DNA from: Williamsia muralis
GTDB lineage: Bacteria > Actinomycetota > Actinomycetes > Mycobacteriales > Mycobacteriaceae
Assembly (NCBI RefSeq): GCF_002735905.1
Contig: NZ_PEBD01000004.1
Coordinates: 372,001 to 436,000, forward strand
Length of the DNA: 64,000 nt
Reading direction: 5' to 3'
Both the position numbers and the translations under genes were made by a program. Positions within the stretch are counted from its first letter, which is position 1, and each line of letters starts with the position of its first letter. The notes beneath the pieces were generated by a model that was not told the DNA's origin, did no database searches, and saw only the letters and a program-made list of their open reading frames with translations. Positions 27,361-36,163 of this stretch are shown in pieces.

Positions 27361-29469
27361 ATGACCATGGGAACCGGAACCACAGCCACGCGTGCGCAGG
27401 CCCAAGAGATCCTCGAGCAACTGGCAGGCTCGGCCGCGACGTTGCGCGACGACCAGTGGACCGCGATCGAGGCGCTGGTCGTGCAGCGGCGACGCGCGCT
27501 TGTGGTGCAACGCACGGGCTGGGGAAAATCCGCTGTCTACTTCATCGCGGCCAAGCTTCTGCGCGCCGAGGGCCGGGGCGCCACGGTGATCGTCTCGCCG
27601 CTGCTGGCTCTGATGCGCAACCAGGTCGCGTCGGCAGAGCGGGCCGGCGTCAAGGCCGCGACCATCAACTCGGGCAATGTCACCGAGTGGGACGACATCC
27701 ACCAGCGGGTGGCCGAGGGTGACCTCGACGTCCTCCTCGTGAGTCCGGAGCGCTTGAACAACCCGGACTTCCGCGACAACGTGCTCCCGTCTCTCGCCGC
27801 CGATGCCGGGCTCGTGGTGGTGGACGAGGCGCATTGTGTGTCGGACTGGGGCCACGACTTCCGGCCTGACTACCGGCGGATCCGCACACTGGTTGCCGAA
27901 CTGGGTACGGATGTGCCGGTGCTCGCCACCACCGCGACCGCCAACGACCGGGTGGTCGACGACGTGGCCGCCCAGCTCGGGGTGGGTGGCGGCGACACGC
28001 TGGTGCTGCGTGGTGGCCTCGACCGCGAGTCGCTGCACCTGTCGGTGGTGAAGGTCTCGACTTCGGCCGAGCGGGTGGCTTGGCTTGCCGCACACATCGG
28101 TTCGATCGAAGGATCGGGCATTATCTACACGCTCACCGTCTCGGCGGCCCGCGATGTGGCGACGCTGCTCACCGACATGGGCCATCAGGTCGCGGCCTAC
28201 ACAGGATCCACCGATGCGGCCGAGCGGGAACAGCTCGAGGCCGACCTCCTCGCGAATCGGGTGAAGGCCTTGGTGGCCACCTCGGCCCTCGGCATGGGCT
28301 TCGACAAGCCGGACCTCGGCTTTGTCATCCACCTCGGCGCGCCGTCATCGCCGATCGCCTACTACCAGCAGGTCGGCCGCGCGGGCCGCTCCACGGCGAG
28401 CGCCGAGGTGATCCTGCTGCCGGGCAGCGAAGATCAGGAGATCTGGCGCTACTTCGCGTCGGTGGCCTTTCCCCCGGAAGCGTTGGTGCGCAGGGTCATC
28501 GAGGCGCTCGACACCGAGCGACCACAATCGACACCGGCGTTGGAGCCGCTGGTCGACCTCGGCCGGTCGCGGCTGGAGATGGTGCTCAAGGTGCTCGACG
28601 TCGACGGGGCGGTTCGACGGGTCAAGGGCGGCTGGCTGGGAACCGGTCAGCCGTGGACGTACGACGAGGCGCGGTACGAGAAGCTCGAGCAGGCGCGCCG
28701 CCGCGAACAGCAGGCGATGCTCGACTACCAGGACACCGATGGGTGCCGGATGGCGTTCCTGAGGGAACAGTTGGACGACCCCGAGCTGGAGTCGGGCAGC
28801 AAGTGCGGGCGGTGTGACAACTGTGCGGGACAACGGTATTCGGCCGACGTCGACCGGGCAGCACTGGATGCGGCCCGCGAACAGTTGCAACGGCCGGGCG
28901 TCGAACTGGCCCCACGCAAGCAATGGCCGTCGGGGATGAAGAAGCTCGGTGTAGAGCTGTCCGGCAAGATCAAAGACGGCCCCGAGATGGGCCGGGTCAT
29001 CGGGCGTCTCACCGACCTGGGCTGGGGCACACGCCTGCGCCGGTTGCTCGACGAGCCGGACGCCCCGGCCCCGGAAGAAGTGATCAAGGCAGCCGTCGCA
29101 GTTCTGGCGGCGTGGCCCTGGCAGAACCGGCCCACAGCCATCATGGGGCTGGACTCTGACACCCACCCGATCCTGATCGGTTCGGTCACCGACCGCTTGT
29201 CGGAACTGGGCCGACTGACCAACCTCGGCACGCTGCGGTACGCGCCCGACCGTCGGCCGGTGACTGCTGCCAACTCCGCATATCGCGTTGCCGCACTTGC
29301 CGACTCGTGGATCGACCCAGACCCGGCAGTGCTCTCCGAGGTGGCGGGGCCAGTGCTGCTGGTCGACGACATCGCCGACACCGGATGGACCTTGACGATG
29401 GCCGCCCGCCAGGTACGCCGGGCCGGTGCGAGCGAGGTGCTGCCGTTCGCGCTGGCAAGTGTGAGCTAG
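27361..29469 (+). CDS. RecQ-family DNA helicase fused to a C-terminal phosphoribosyltransferase-like domain
   Basis: A 702-residue protein. Superfamily 2 motifs: QRTGWGKSAVY (Walker A, about 51-60), VVDEAHCVSDWGHDFRPDYRR (DEAH, about 154), ATTATAN, and VATSALGMGFDKPDLGFVIHLG with YYQQVGRAGR. A zinc site (C-MAF...KCGRCDNC) follows, typical of RecQ. The C-terminal 150 residues end in VLLVDDIADTGWT (665-677), the PRPP-binding motif of type I phosphoribosyltransferases such as ComF. No HRDC domain. Likely DNA repair, with the PRTase domain of unknown role. Upstream lies array B. Confidence 0.93.
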   Translation: MTMGTGTTATRAQAQEILEQLAGSAATLRDDQWTAIEALVVQRRRALVVQRTGWGKSAVYFIAAKLLRAEGRGATVIVSPLLALMRNQVASAERAGVKAATINSGNVTEWDDIHQRVAEGDLDVLLVSPERLNNPDFRDNVLPSLAADAGLVVVDEAHCVSDWGHDFRPDYRRIRTLVAELGTDVPVLATTATANDRVVDDVAAQLGVGGGDTLVLRGGLDRESLHLSVVKVSTSAERVAWLAAHIGSIEGSGIIYTLTVSAARDVATLLTDMGHQVAAYTGSTDAAEREQLEADLLANRVKALVATSALGMGFDKPDLGFVIHLGAPSSPIAYYQQVGRAGRSTASAEVILLPGSEDQEIWRYFASVAFPPEALVRRVIEALDTERPQSTPALEPLVDLGRSRLEMVLKVLDVDGAVRRVKGGWLGTGQPWTYDEARYEKLEQARRREQQAMLDYQDTDGCRMAFLREQLDDPELESGSKCGRCDNCAGQRYSADVDRAALDAAREQLQRPGVELAPRKQWPSGMKKLGVELSGKIKDGPEMGRVIGRLTDLGWGTRLRRLLDEPDAPAPEEVIKAAVAVLAAWPWQNRPTAIMGLDSDTHPILIGSVTDRLSELGRLTNLGTLRYAPDRRPVTAANSAYRVAALADSWIDPDPAVLSEVAGPVLLVDDIADTGWTLTMAARQVRRAGASEVLPFALASVS

Positions 29470-29492
29470 TCGCCGCCGAAGTGCGGGGTGGC

Positions 29493-30923
29493 TCAGCCGG
29501 TTGCCTGCACCTGGTCCTGGATACGGGCAAAGGGACGCGCTGCCTCGAGCTCGAACGCCAATTCCAGCAGGGTTCGTTCGTCACCATGTGCCGCAGAGAA
29601 GTGGACTCCGATGGGCAGGCCGCCGGTGGTGCGACCCAGCGGTAGCGACATGGCCGGTCCACCGGCTGCGTTGTTCAACGGAGTGAAGCTCACGTAGTTC
29701 ACCAAGCGTGGGAACATCACGTCGAATCCGGCTGCGGGGGAGAGGTATCCGAGCTCCGGGGTGGTGTGTCCGAGAACCGGTGACAGCACGATGTCGAGGT
29801 CGGTGAATGCCTCGCGGTACTGGCGCTCGCTTCTCTTGAGGCCACGGATCGACAACGGCGTCAGCCATGGCCGGCGAACGAATTGCCGCGCCAGGCCTTT
29901 GGTCAGCGAGTCCGTCTTCGACTTGTCGAACGGAGAGCCCGTCACCCGACCGCCGAAATGCTGGGTGGAGAAGGCCATCAGAGCCCAGTAGTGGATGAAG
30001 TCGCGGACAAAGGTCTGATCGGTGGGAATCGTGATGTCGCGGACGTCGTGACCGAGAGATGCCAGCAGCGCTGCCGTGTCGTCGACGGCCGATTTGGTCT
30101 CCGCGTCGGTGGGCTCGCCTGCGATGGAATCGGTGATCAATCCGATCCGCAGACGTCGCTCGGATGGGCCTTCCACCTTGCCCACGCGGGGCAACCTCGC
30201 GGCGGGCCGGAACTGTTCGATTGCTGCGACGAACGCAGCGGTGTCGCGCACGGTACGGGTCACCGCGTTGTTCGACACGATGTCGACCGGCATCTGCTTG
30301 CCCTGCAACGACTGCACCTCGCGGCCGCGCGTCAGTTTGAGGCCGACCAGTCCGCATGCGGCAGCCGGAATACGGATTGACCCGCCGCCGTCGTTGGCGT
30401 GAGCGATCGGCACCACCCCTGCAGCGACCAGGGCGGCCGACCCGCCCGATGAGGCACCGGCGGAATACGCGGTGTTCCACGGATTTCGGGTGGGCGGCAG
30501 GTGCTGGAACTCGGTGGTCGCGTTGAAGCCGAACTCGGGCAGGGTGGTCTTGCCCAGCATCGTCATGCCTGAGGCGAGGTACTGCTCGGCGTATGGCTCC
30601 GTGGTGGCCTTGACCTTCGGGTGAACGGCTTCGGAGCCGTGGCCCGTCGGCAGGCCGGCGATATCGGTGTTGTCTTTGATGAAGGTGGGGACCCCAGCGA
30701 AAACCCCGCCGGCCGGCCGTTCGGAAGCAGTGCGGGCGCGGTCGTAGTCCGTCACCACGATCGCGTTGAGTGCGGGATTCACCTTCTCAGCACGGGCGAT
30801 GGCGGCGTCGGCGGCCTCGCGCGCGCTGATCTCACCTGCGGCGATCGCTGCGGCCAGAGACGTGGCGTCGTGTTCGCCGAGCGCGTCGTCGGTGAACGCA
30901 TGGACGTGGGTTCGGTCGGTCAT
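29493..30923 (-). CDS. Amidase, amidase-signature family
   Basis: A 476-residue serine amidase. The Ser-cisSer-Lys triad is Lys83 (FIKDN), Ser158 (GASSGGS) and Ser182 (GGGSIRIPAA). It hydrolyses an unidentified amide. TAGCGT lies 6 nt before the ATG (leaderless). A FadR-type operator in the 72-bp divergent gap links it to the neighbouring GntR regulator. Confidence 0.95.
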   Translation of the reverse strand: MTDRTHVHAFTDDALGEHDATSLAAAIAAGEISAREAADAAIARAEKVNPALNAIVVTDYDRARTASERPAGGVFAGVPTFIKDNTDIAGLPTGHGSEAVHPKVKATTEPYAEQYLASGMTMLGKTTLPEFGFNATTEFQHLPPTRNPWNTAYSAGASSGGSAALVAAGVVPIAHANDGGGSIRIPAAACGLVGLKLTRGREVQSLQGKQMPVDIVSNNAVTRTVRDTAAFVAAIEQFRPAARLPRVGKVEGPSERRLRIGLITDSIAGEPTDAETKSAVDDTAALLASLGHDVRDITIPTDQTFVRDFIHYWALMAFSTQHFGGRVTGSPFDKSKTDSLTKGLARQFVRRPWLTPLSIRGLKRSERQYREAFTDLDIVLSPVLGHTTPELGYLSPAAGFDVMFPRLVNYVSFTPLNNAAGGPAMSLPLGRTTGGLPIGVHFSAAHGDERTLLELAFELEAARPFARIQDQVQATG

Positions 30924-30945
30924 GGACTCACGCTAGCCGACCGAT

Positions 30946-30962
30946 ATTGGTAAGACCACTTG
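30946..30962. promoter_or_regulatory. FadR/PdhR-type operator in the divergent amidase-GntR promoter region
   Basis: The core TGGTAAGACCA is a perfect TGGT-N3-ACCA, the consensus of FadR-subfamily GntR regulators, flanked by AT on the left and CTT on the right. Its centre is about 30 bp upstream of the presumed amidase start and 43 bp upstream of the regulator start, so one bound dimer could control both. Confidence 0.75.
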
Positions 30963-30995
30963 ACCTATAGCCAGGGTTGCTTCTACGGTCGGGCC

Positions 30996-31757
30996 ATGCC
31001 GTTCGAACCGATCAAACATCGCAGCGTGCCCGAAGACGTGTACGAGCAGATCGTCGACGGGGTGCTCAGCGGGGATCTGCCCGCAGGCCAGAACCTGCCC
31101 AGCGAGCGGGAGTTGGCCAGAGTGCTGGGAGTGTCGAGACCCGCAATTCGTGAGGCCATGAAGCGTGTGGCCGCAGCCGGTCTGGTCTCCATCCGGCAGG
31201 GTGGGGGCACCACGGTGCAGGACGTCAGGAGGTTCGGCGGACTCGATCTGCTTCCGCGACTGCTCTTTCGAGGAGGCGAACTCGATGTGTCCGTGGCGCG
31301 CTCGGTGGTGGAGGCCAGGGCGCACATCGGACCCAAAGTGGCCGAGCTGGCTGCGCAGCGTGCAAACGATACCCAGATAGCCGCGGCGCGGTCGGCGGCG
31401 CAGAAGCTCGCCGACACAGCAGAGCCAGTGGCCCAACAGGTTGCGGCGCTCGATTTCTGGGACGCGGTGGTCGACGGTGCCGATTCGATCACCTTCCGGC
31501 TCTTGTACAACACCATGCGGGCCGCTTACGAACCGGCGTTGTCAGCGTTCGCGGTGGCACTGGCTGACGAAGTCGGCAACGCCGACGGCTATCGCGCGAT
31601 CGTCGAGGCGATCGCGGATCGCGATCCAGCGGCGGCCACCCAGGCGGCCGCCACCCTGCTCGCACCCGCCACATCGATCTTGATGTCGGCGTTCGGTGAC
31701 ATGGAGACCTTGTTGCGCGAGGGAGAAAGCGATGCGGAGGACACCGATGACATCTGA
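30996..31757 (+). CDS. FadR-subfamily GntR transcriptional regulator
   Basis: A 253-residue regulator. The winged helix (YEQIVDGVLSGDLPAGQNLPSERELARVLGVSRPAIREAMKR) is in the first 70 residues; an all-helical FCD ligand domain follows with HIGPKVAEL and the AIVEAIADRD helix. ATG 30996 is supported by TACGGT at 30984-30989, 6 nt upstream. It likely represses itself and the divergent amidase through the operator between them. The next gene overlaps its end by 11 nt. Confidence 0.92.
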   Translation: MPFEPIKHRSVPEDVYEQIVDGVLSGDLPAGQNLPSERELARVLGVSRPAIREAMKRVAAAGLVSIRQGGGTTVQDVRRFGGLDLLPRLLFRGGELDVSVARSVVEARAHIGPKVAELAAQRANDTQIAAARSAAQKLADTAEPVAQQVAALDFWDAVVDGADSITFRLLYNTMRAAYEPALSAFAVALADEVGNADGYRAIVEAIADRDPAAATQAAATLLAPATSILMSAFGDMETLLREGESDAEDTDDI

Positions 31758-32448
31758 CCGTCGAGCCCATGGCCGGGTTCGCAGAGACGAGCAGGGACGA
31801 TCGAGTACGCGTCGCGGCATGACCCTGGGCGCCGCGTTCGGCGAGTTCGCGCGACATCCCACACCGTGGATGATCGCGGTGCTGTTGGCCGGTTCCGGTA
31901 CAGCCCGCGTGCTGGTGGCCGATTGGCAGTGGACCGATGCAGTGATACCGGCGGTGATGGTCGCGTCGTTCCCGTTGGCGGAGTGGATCATTCACATCGG
32001 CGTTCTCCACTGGCGCCCGAGGTCGGTCGGTTCGCTCAAGGTCGATTCGCTGCTCTCGCGCAAACACCGCGAACACCACCGGGATCCGCGCAACATACCG
32101 CTGATCTTCATTCCGTGGCAGGTGCTCTGCGCCGTGATCCCGACCGCAATTCTGATCGGCGTCTTCGCATTCGGGCGGCTCGGGCTGGGACTGACATTCC
32201 TGGCCACTCTGGGTGCGCTGGGGCTCGTGTACGAGTGGACGCACTATCTGATCCATACCGACTACAAGCCGAAAAGCCGTCTATACAAGGCGACCTGGCG
32301 CAATCACCGGTTTCATCACTACAAGAACGAGCACTATTGGTTCACCGTGACCACCTCCAGTACGGCCGATCGGCTGCTGGGGACGGACCCTGACCCCGAG
32401 TCGGTCGAGAAGTCACCGACGGCGAAAAACCTCCACGCCCTGAGTTGA
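31747..32448 (+). CDS. Sterol desaturase/fatty acid hydroxylase-superfamily membrane protein
   Basis: A 233-residue di-iron membrane enzyme. Histidine boxes are HREHH, EWTHYLIHTDY and HRFHHYKNEHYW; three or four hydrophobic segments lie between. GGAGG 6 nt before ATG 31747 fixes the start and lies within the regulator gene, indicating translational coupling. Substrate unknown; lipid hydroxylation or desaturation is likely. Confidence 0.88.
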   Translation: MTSDRRAHGRVRRDEQGRSSTRRGMTLGAAFGEFARHPTPWMIAVLLAGSGTARVLVADWQWTDAVIPAVMVASFPLAEWIIHIGVLHWRPRSVGSLKVDSLLSRKHREHHRDPRNIPLIFIPWQVLCAVIPTAILIGVFAFGRLGLGLTFLATLGALGLVYEWTHYLIHTDYKPKSRLYKATWRNHRFHHYKNEHYWFTVTTSSTADRLLGTDPDPESVEKSPTAKNLHALS

Positions 32449-32474
32449 CCCCATTGTCCCGGCGCTCGAGATCG

Positions 32475-33224
32475 TCAGCCGGGTTTGCGCGCCGTGACGT
32501 ACTGGGCCTGGCCGGTGACGGTCTGTTCGATGTCGACAAGACCGGCGGCCCGCAGTCGGTCGGTCACCTCGTTTGGTTCGAAGAGGTGGTAGCCGCTCCG
32601 GCCGGCGACCAACGACACGCCCGGAAGCGATGTGAGTGGGGTGCGCAGTGAGGTGAAGACCGCAACCTCGCCCTGCGGCGCCGTCACCCTGGCGAGCTCA
32701 TCGAGCACCACACCGGGGTCGGGAACGAGGTAGAGAGCGGCCAGGCAGCAGACGGTGTCGAAAGTGCCGTCGGGGAAGGGGATTTCGTGTGCGTCGGCGC
32801 GTATGTAGGCCACTCGCGGACCGCTGTTGGTGCGTACCGCCCGTTCGATCATCGGAACCGAGAAGTCCAGACCCACGCACACTCCCTCCCCGGTCAGCTG
32901 ATCGGACAGTGTGCGGGTGTAATTGCCGGGGCCACATGCCACATCGAGGATGGTGCGGTCGCCGGCGCGGCCCAGACGCGCAACCAGTTGCCGGTCGAAC
33001 TCCTTTGTGGACGTGCCGCCCAGGCTGAACAGTCGGGTGAACACCGGCCGCCATGCCCGCTCATAGATGGTGGCGAACACCGGGTTCTGCATGATCGACA
33101 AACTGGTGCTCGCAGCGGGCTCGGGTGGTCCCAGGAGGTCGAGGTAACCCCGGCTGTCGTCGATGGACCCGGGCACCCGCCCCGGGTCGAGCATGCCGCG
33201 AACCTTGTCGGTGGCGGCGCTCAA
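32475..33224 (-). CDS. Class I SAM-dependent methyltransferase
   Basis: A 249-residue UbiE-like methyltransferase with motif I LDVACGPGNYTR, the acidic GLDFSVPMIERA and (R)ADAHEIPFPDGTFD. The start codon appears to be TTG in TTGA, overlapping the stop of the upstream CMD gene by 4 nt. Substrate unknown; this subgroup often methylates lipids or quinone-like molecules. Confidence 0.88.
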   Translation of the reverse strand: MSAATDKVRGMLDPGRVPGSIDDSRGYLDLLGPPEPAASTSLSIMQNPVFATIYERAWRPVFTRLFSLGGTSTKEFDRQLVARLGRAGDRTILDVACGPGNYTRTLSDQLTGEGVCVGLDFSVPMIERAVRTNSGPRVAYIRADAHEIPFPDGTFDTVCCLAALYLVPDPGVVLDELARVTAPQGEVAVFTSLRTPLTSLPGVSLVAGRSGYHLFEPNEVTDRLRAAGLVDIEQTVTGQAQYVTARKPG

Positions 33225-33751
33225 TGGTCACGCTCGATGCGCAACGTTCCGATCGTGGTGGCCAGCGAATCGTATTGACCGACGAGCAGGACGAACTCGA
33301 TGAGTCGGCGGTCGTCGAGATGCGCCGACAGCTCTTTCCACGTCACGTCGCTCAGGTCCTTGGTACCCACCAGCTCGTCGACCGCGCGCAGCAACGCCAG
33401 TTCTTTGCCTGTCCATCCCGCGTCCGGCCCCTGGAGGATCCGCGAGAACTCCGCCTCGTCGATGCCTGCTCGCTTGCCGAGACGCTTGTGATGGTCGAGT
33501 TCGTACTCGCAGGTGCGTAGATGAGCGGTTCTGATGATCACGAGTTCGGTGTCGTGCCGAGCCAGTGAGCCGAAAGGCATCATCTTCGCCGAATAGTGCA
33601 GCCATCCACGAAAGAGGCCCTTGCCGCGGCCCAGCGTGGAGAACAGGTGCATGTCCGAGAGGCCGAGGGCGCGCGCGGCACCCTTGCTGATCACCCAGTT
33701 GAACGGTCCGAGCTGACGAAGGTTTCCGGGGCCGATCCGTTGTGAACTCAC
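33221..33751 (-). CDS. Carboxymuconolactone decarboxylase/AhpD-like protein
   Basis: A 176-residue protein of the CMD/AhpD fold. The conserved helix reads HLRTCEYELDHHKRLG; only one of the two cysteines of the AhpD CxxC motif is kept, with the downstream HH. So peroxidase activity is doubtful. GTG 33751 has TAGGTT 6 nt upstream; GTG 33754 is an alternative. It forms an operon with the methyltransferase. Confidence 0.87.
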   Translation of the reverse strand: MSSQRIGPGNLRQLGPFNWVISKGAARALGLSDMHLFSTLGRGKGLFRGWLHYSAKMMPFGSLARHDTELVIIRTAHLRTCEYELDHHKRLGKRAGIDEAEFSRILQGPDAGWTGKELALLRAVDELVGTKDLSDVTWKELSAHLDDRRLIEFVLLVGQYDSLATTIGTLRIERDH

Positions 33752-33897
33752 CACGCCAACCTATCGGAGTGCCGCCGCCCCGGAGCGCACACAATCATTT
33801 GAGATCCTGAACAGCGTCGCCGGTATTCGGTGTACCTGAGTGGTCGCCGAGCGGGGCATTCGGGCAGAGTTGAGCGGGGCGGCTTGATGATCGAGGA

Positions 33898-35370
33898 GTG
33901 GAGCGACTCGTGCGTCGGATACTGATCGTGGTCGGGGCCGCGCTTGCGGCCATGGCCGTTCTTGCCGGGTGTGGCGGCAACGATGTCGGTGGTTTTGCCG
34001 AACTCGAGAAATCAGGTGTGCTGCGGGTGGGGACCGAGGGCACCTATGCGCCCTTCAGCTACCACGACTCTCAGACCGGCGAACTGGTCGGCTACGACGT
34101 CGACGTCGCCAAGGCCGTGGGCGACAAGCTCGGTCTCCGGGTGGAGTTCGTCGAGGTGCCCTTCGACTCGATCTTCGCCGCCCTCGAGGCCGACCGCTTC
34201 GATGTGGTGGCCAATCAGGTCACCATCACCGACGAGCGCAAGGCGAAATACGACCTGTCGGAGCCCTACGCGATCGGAGAGGGCGTGATCGTCACCCAGG
34301 CCGACGACACGTCCATCACGTCTCTGGCCGACCTCCGGGGCAAGACCACCGCGCAGACGGAGACCAGCAACTGGGCCGGGGTCGCACGAGACGCCGGGGC
34401 AACCGTGGAGTCGGTGGACGGTTTCACCCCCGCGATCAAACTGCTCAACCAGGGCCGGGTACAGGCCACGGTCAACGACAGTCTCTCGGTGCTCGCCTAT
34501 CAGGCCACCACCGGCGACACCAGCATCAAGATCGCCGCGAACATCGGGGAGCGCTCTGAGCAGGCGTTTGCCGCCCGTAAGGACAGCGGACTGCTCGACA
34601 ACATCAACGGCGCGCTGGACGAGCTCCGGGCGGACGGAACACTGGAAGAGATCTCGCAGACCTACCTCGACGCCAACGCAGCCGGCACGGCCGAGGAGAA
34701 GACAGCACCGAGCACGTGGGAACTCATCGCCGACAACCTGTGGCCGATGGCCAAGGCCACCATCACCGTCACCATCCCGCTGACGGCGATCAGCTTCTTC
34801 TTCGGACTGGTCATCGCGCTTGGCGTGGCACTGGCCAGGATGTCGAGGAACCGGGCCATCTCGTCGGTGGCCCGGATCTACATATCCCTGATCCGAGGCA
34901 CCCCGTTGCTGGTGCAGCTCTTCATCATCTTCTACGCACTGCCCGAATTGAACATCCTCATCAATCCGTTCCCGGCCGCAGCAATCGCGTTCAGCCTCAA
35001 CGTCGGTGGCTACGCTGCCGAGATCATCAGGGCGGCCATCGGCAGCATTCCCAAGGGCCAGTGGGAGGCCGCGGAGACGATCGGGATGGGCTACACCACC
35101 GCGCTCCGGCGCATCATCCTGCCTCAGGCTCTGCGCACGGCTGTTCCGCCGCTGTCGAACACCCTGATCTCATTGGTGAAAGACACATCGCTGGCCTCCA
35201 CGATCCTGGTGACCGAGCTTCTACGGACCGCACAGATCGCGGCAGCCCCCGCCTTCGAGTACTTCGCTCTCTACGGCACCGCCGCCCTGTATTACTGGAT
35301 TGTGTGCCTTGCGCTGTCCTTTGCGCAGGGACGCCTCGAGTTCCGACTGGACAGGTTTGTGGCCAAATGA
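33898..35370 (+). CDS. Amino-acid ABC transporter: substrate-binding lipoprotein fused to permease
   Basis: A 490-residue fusion. A lipoprotein signal ends in LAGC (about residue 25). Residues 35-265 are a family 3 solute-binding protein (RVGTEGTYAPFSYHD, GYDVDVAKAVGDKLGL, TDERKAKYDLSEPY). After a linker, residues 280-485 are a HisM/GlnP-type permease with the RGTPLLVQLFIIFY and EAAETIGMG (EAA loop) motifs. The ATPase gene overlaps the stop by 4 nt. Polar amino acid or cystine import is likely. GTG 33898 or 33910 could start. Confidence 0.93.
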   Translation: MERLVRRILIVVGAALAAMAVLAGCGGNDVGGFAELEKSGVLRVGTEGTYAPFSYHDSQTGELVGYDVDVAKAVGDKLGLRVEFVEVPFDSIFAALEADRFDVVANQVTITDERKAKYDLSEPYAIGEGVIVTQADDTSITSLADLRGKTTAQTETSNWAGVARDAGATVESVDGFTPAIKLLNQGRVQATVNDSLSVLAYQATTGDTSIKIAANIGERSEQAFAARKDSGLLDNINGALDELRADGTLEEISQTYLDANAAGTAEEKTAPSTWELIADNLWPMAKATITVTIPLTAISFFFGLVIALGVALARMSRNRAISSVARIYISLIRGTPLLVQLFIIFYALPELNILINPFPAAAIAFSLNVGGYAAEIIRAAIGSIPKGQWEAAETIGMGYTTALRRIILPQALRTAVPPLSNTLISLVKDTSLASTILVTELLRTAQIAAAPAFEYFALYGTAALYYWIVCLALSFAQGRLEFRLDRFVAK

Positions 35371-36146
35371 CCGATCTCCGTAAATCCCAGCCCACCGGCG
35401 ACCTGGTCACCGTCACCGGTCTCTCCAAATCATTCGGCGACAACCACGTGCTCCGGGGCATCGACTTCACCGTTGCAACCGGATCGGTCACCACACTGAT
35501 CGGCCCTTCCGGATCAGGCAAGACCACCATCCTGCGGTCGCTCAACGCCCTCGACATCCCCGACGGCGGCCAGGTCTCCATCGCCGACGTCGCGGTCGAC
35601 TTCGACACACCGGTCGCAAAGCCCCTGCTGGCCCGGTACCGGGCGCAGTCGGGCATGGTGTTCCAAGGGCACAATCTGTTTCCGCACAAGACGGTGCTGG
35701 AGAACATCATCGAAGGCCCGACCATCGTGCAGAAGCGCCCGCGCGACGAGGTCATCACCGAGGCCAACGCATTGCTGGAGCAAGTCGGACTGACCGACAA
35801 GCGCGACCAGTACCCGCATCAGCTGTCCGGGGGCCAGCAGCAGCGCGTCGGAATCGCCCGGGCGCTCGCACTCAAACCCAAACTGATGCTGTTCGATGAG
35901 CCCACGTCAGCTCTGGACCCCGAACTGGTGGGGGAGGTGCTCGGGGTGATGAAAGACCTTGCCGCACAGGGTTGGACGATGATCGTGGTGACCCACGAGA
36001 TCCACTTCGCGCAGAAGGTCGCCGACCAGGTGCTGTTTGCCGACGGCGGGGTGGTGTTGGAGAAGGGGCCACCTGCTGAGGTCATCGGCGCACCCAAACA
36101 CCAACGGACCAAGCAGTTTCTGCGGCGTATTCTCGACCCGGTCTAG
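35367..36146 (+). CDS. Amino-acid ABC transporter ATP-binding protein
   Basis: A 259-residue ATPase: Walker A GPSGSGKTT, Q-loop MVFQGHNLFPHKTVLEN, signature LSGGQQQRVGIARALA, Walker B LMLFDEPTSALD and switch His in VTHEI. It is the GlnQ/HisP type and overlaps the fused permease gene (ATGA), completing the importer. It is convergent with ramB 17 bp away. Confidence 0.96.
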   Translation: MTDLRKSQPTGDLVTVTGLSKSFGDNHVLRGIDFTVATGSVTTLIGPSGSGKTTILRSLNALDIPDGGQVSIADVAVDFDTPVAKPLLARYRAQSGMVFQGHNLFPHKTVLENIIEGPTIVQKRPRDEVITEANALLEQVGLTDKRDQYPHQLSGGQQQRVGIARALALKPKLMLFDEPTSALDPELVGEVLGVMKDLAAQGWTMIVVTHEIHFAQKVADQVLFADGGVVLEKGPPAEVIGAPKHQRTKQFLRRILDPV

Positions 36147-36163
36147 ATCCTGGCGGCTCGGGT

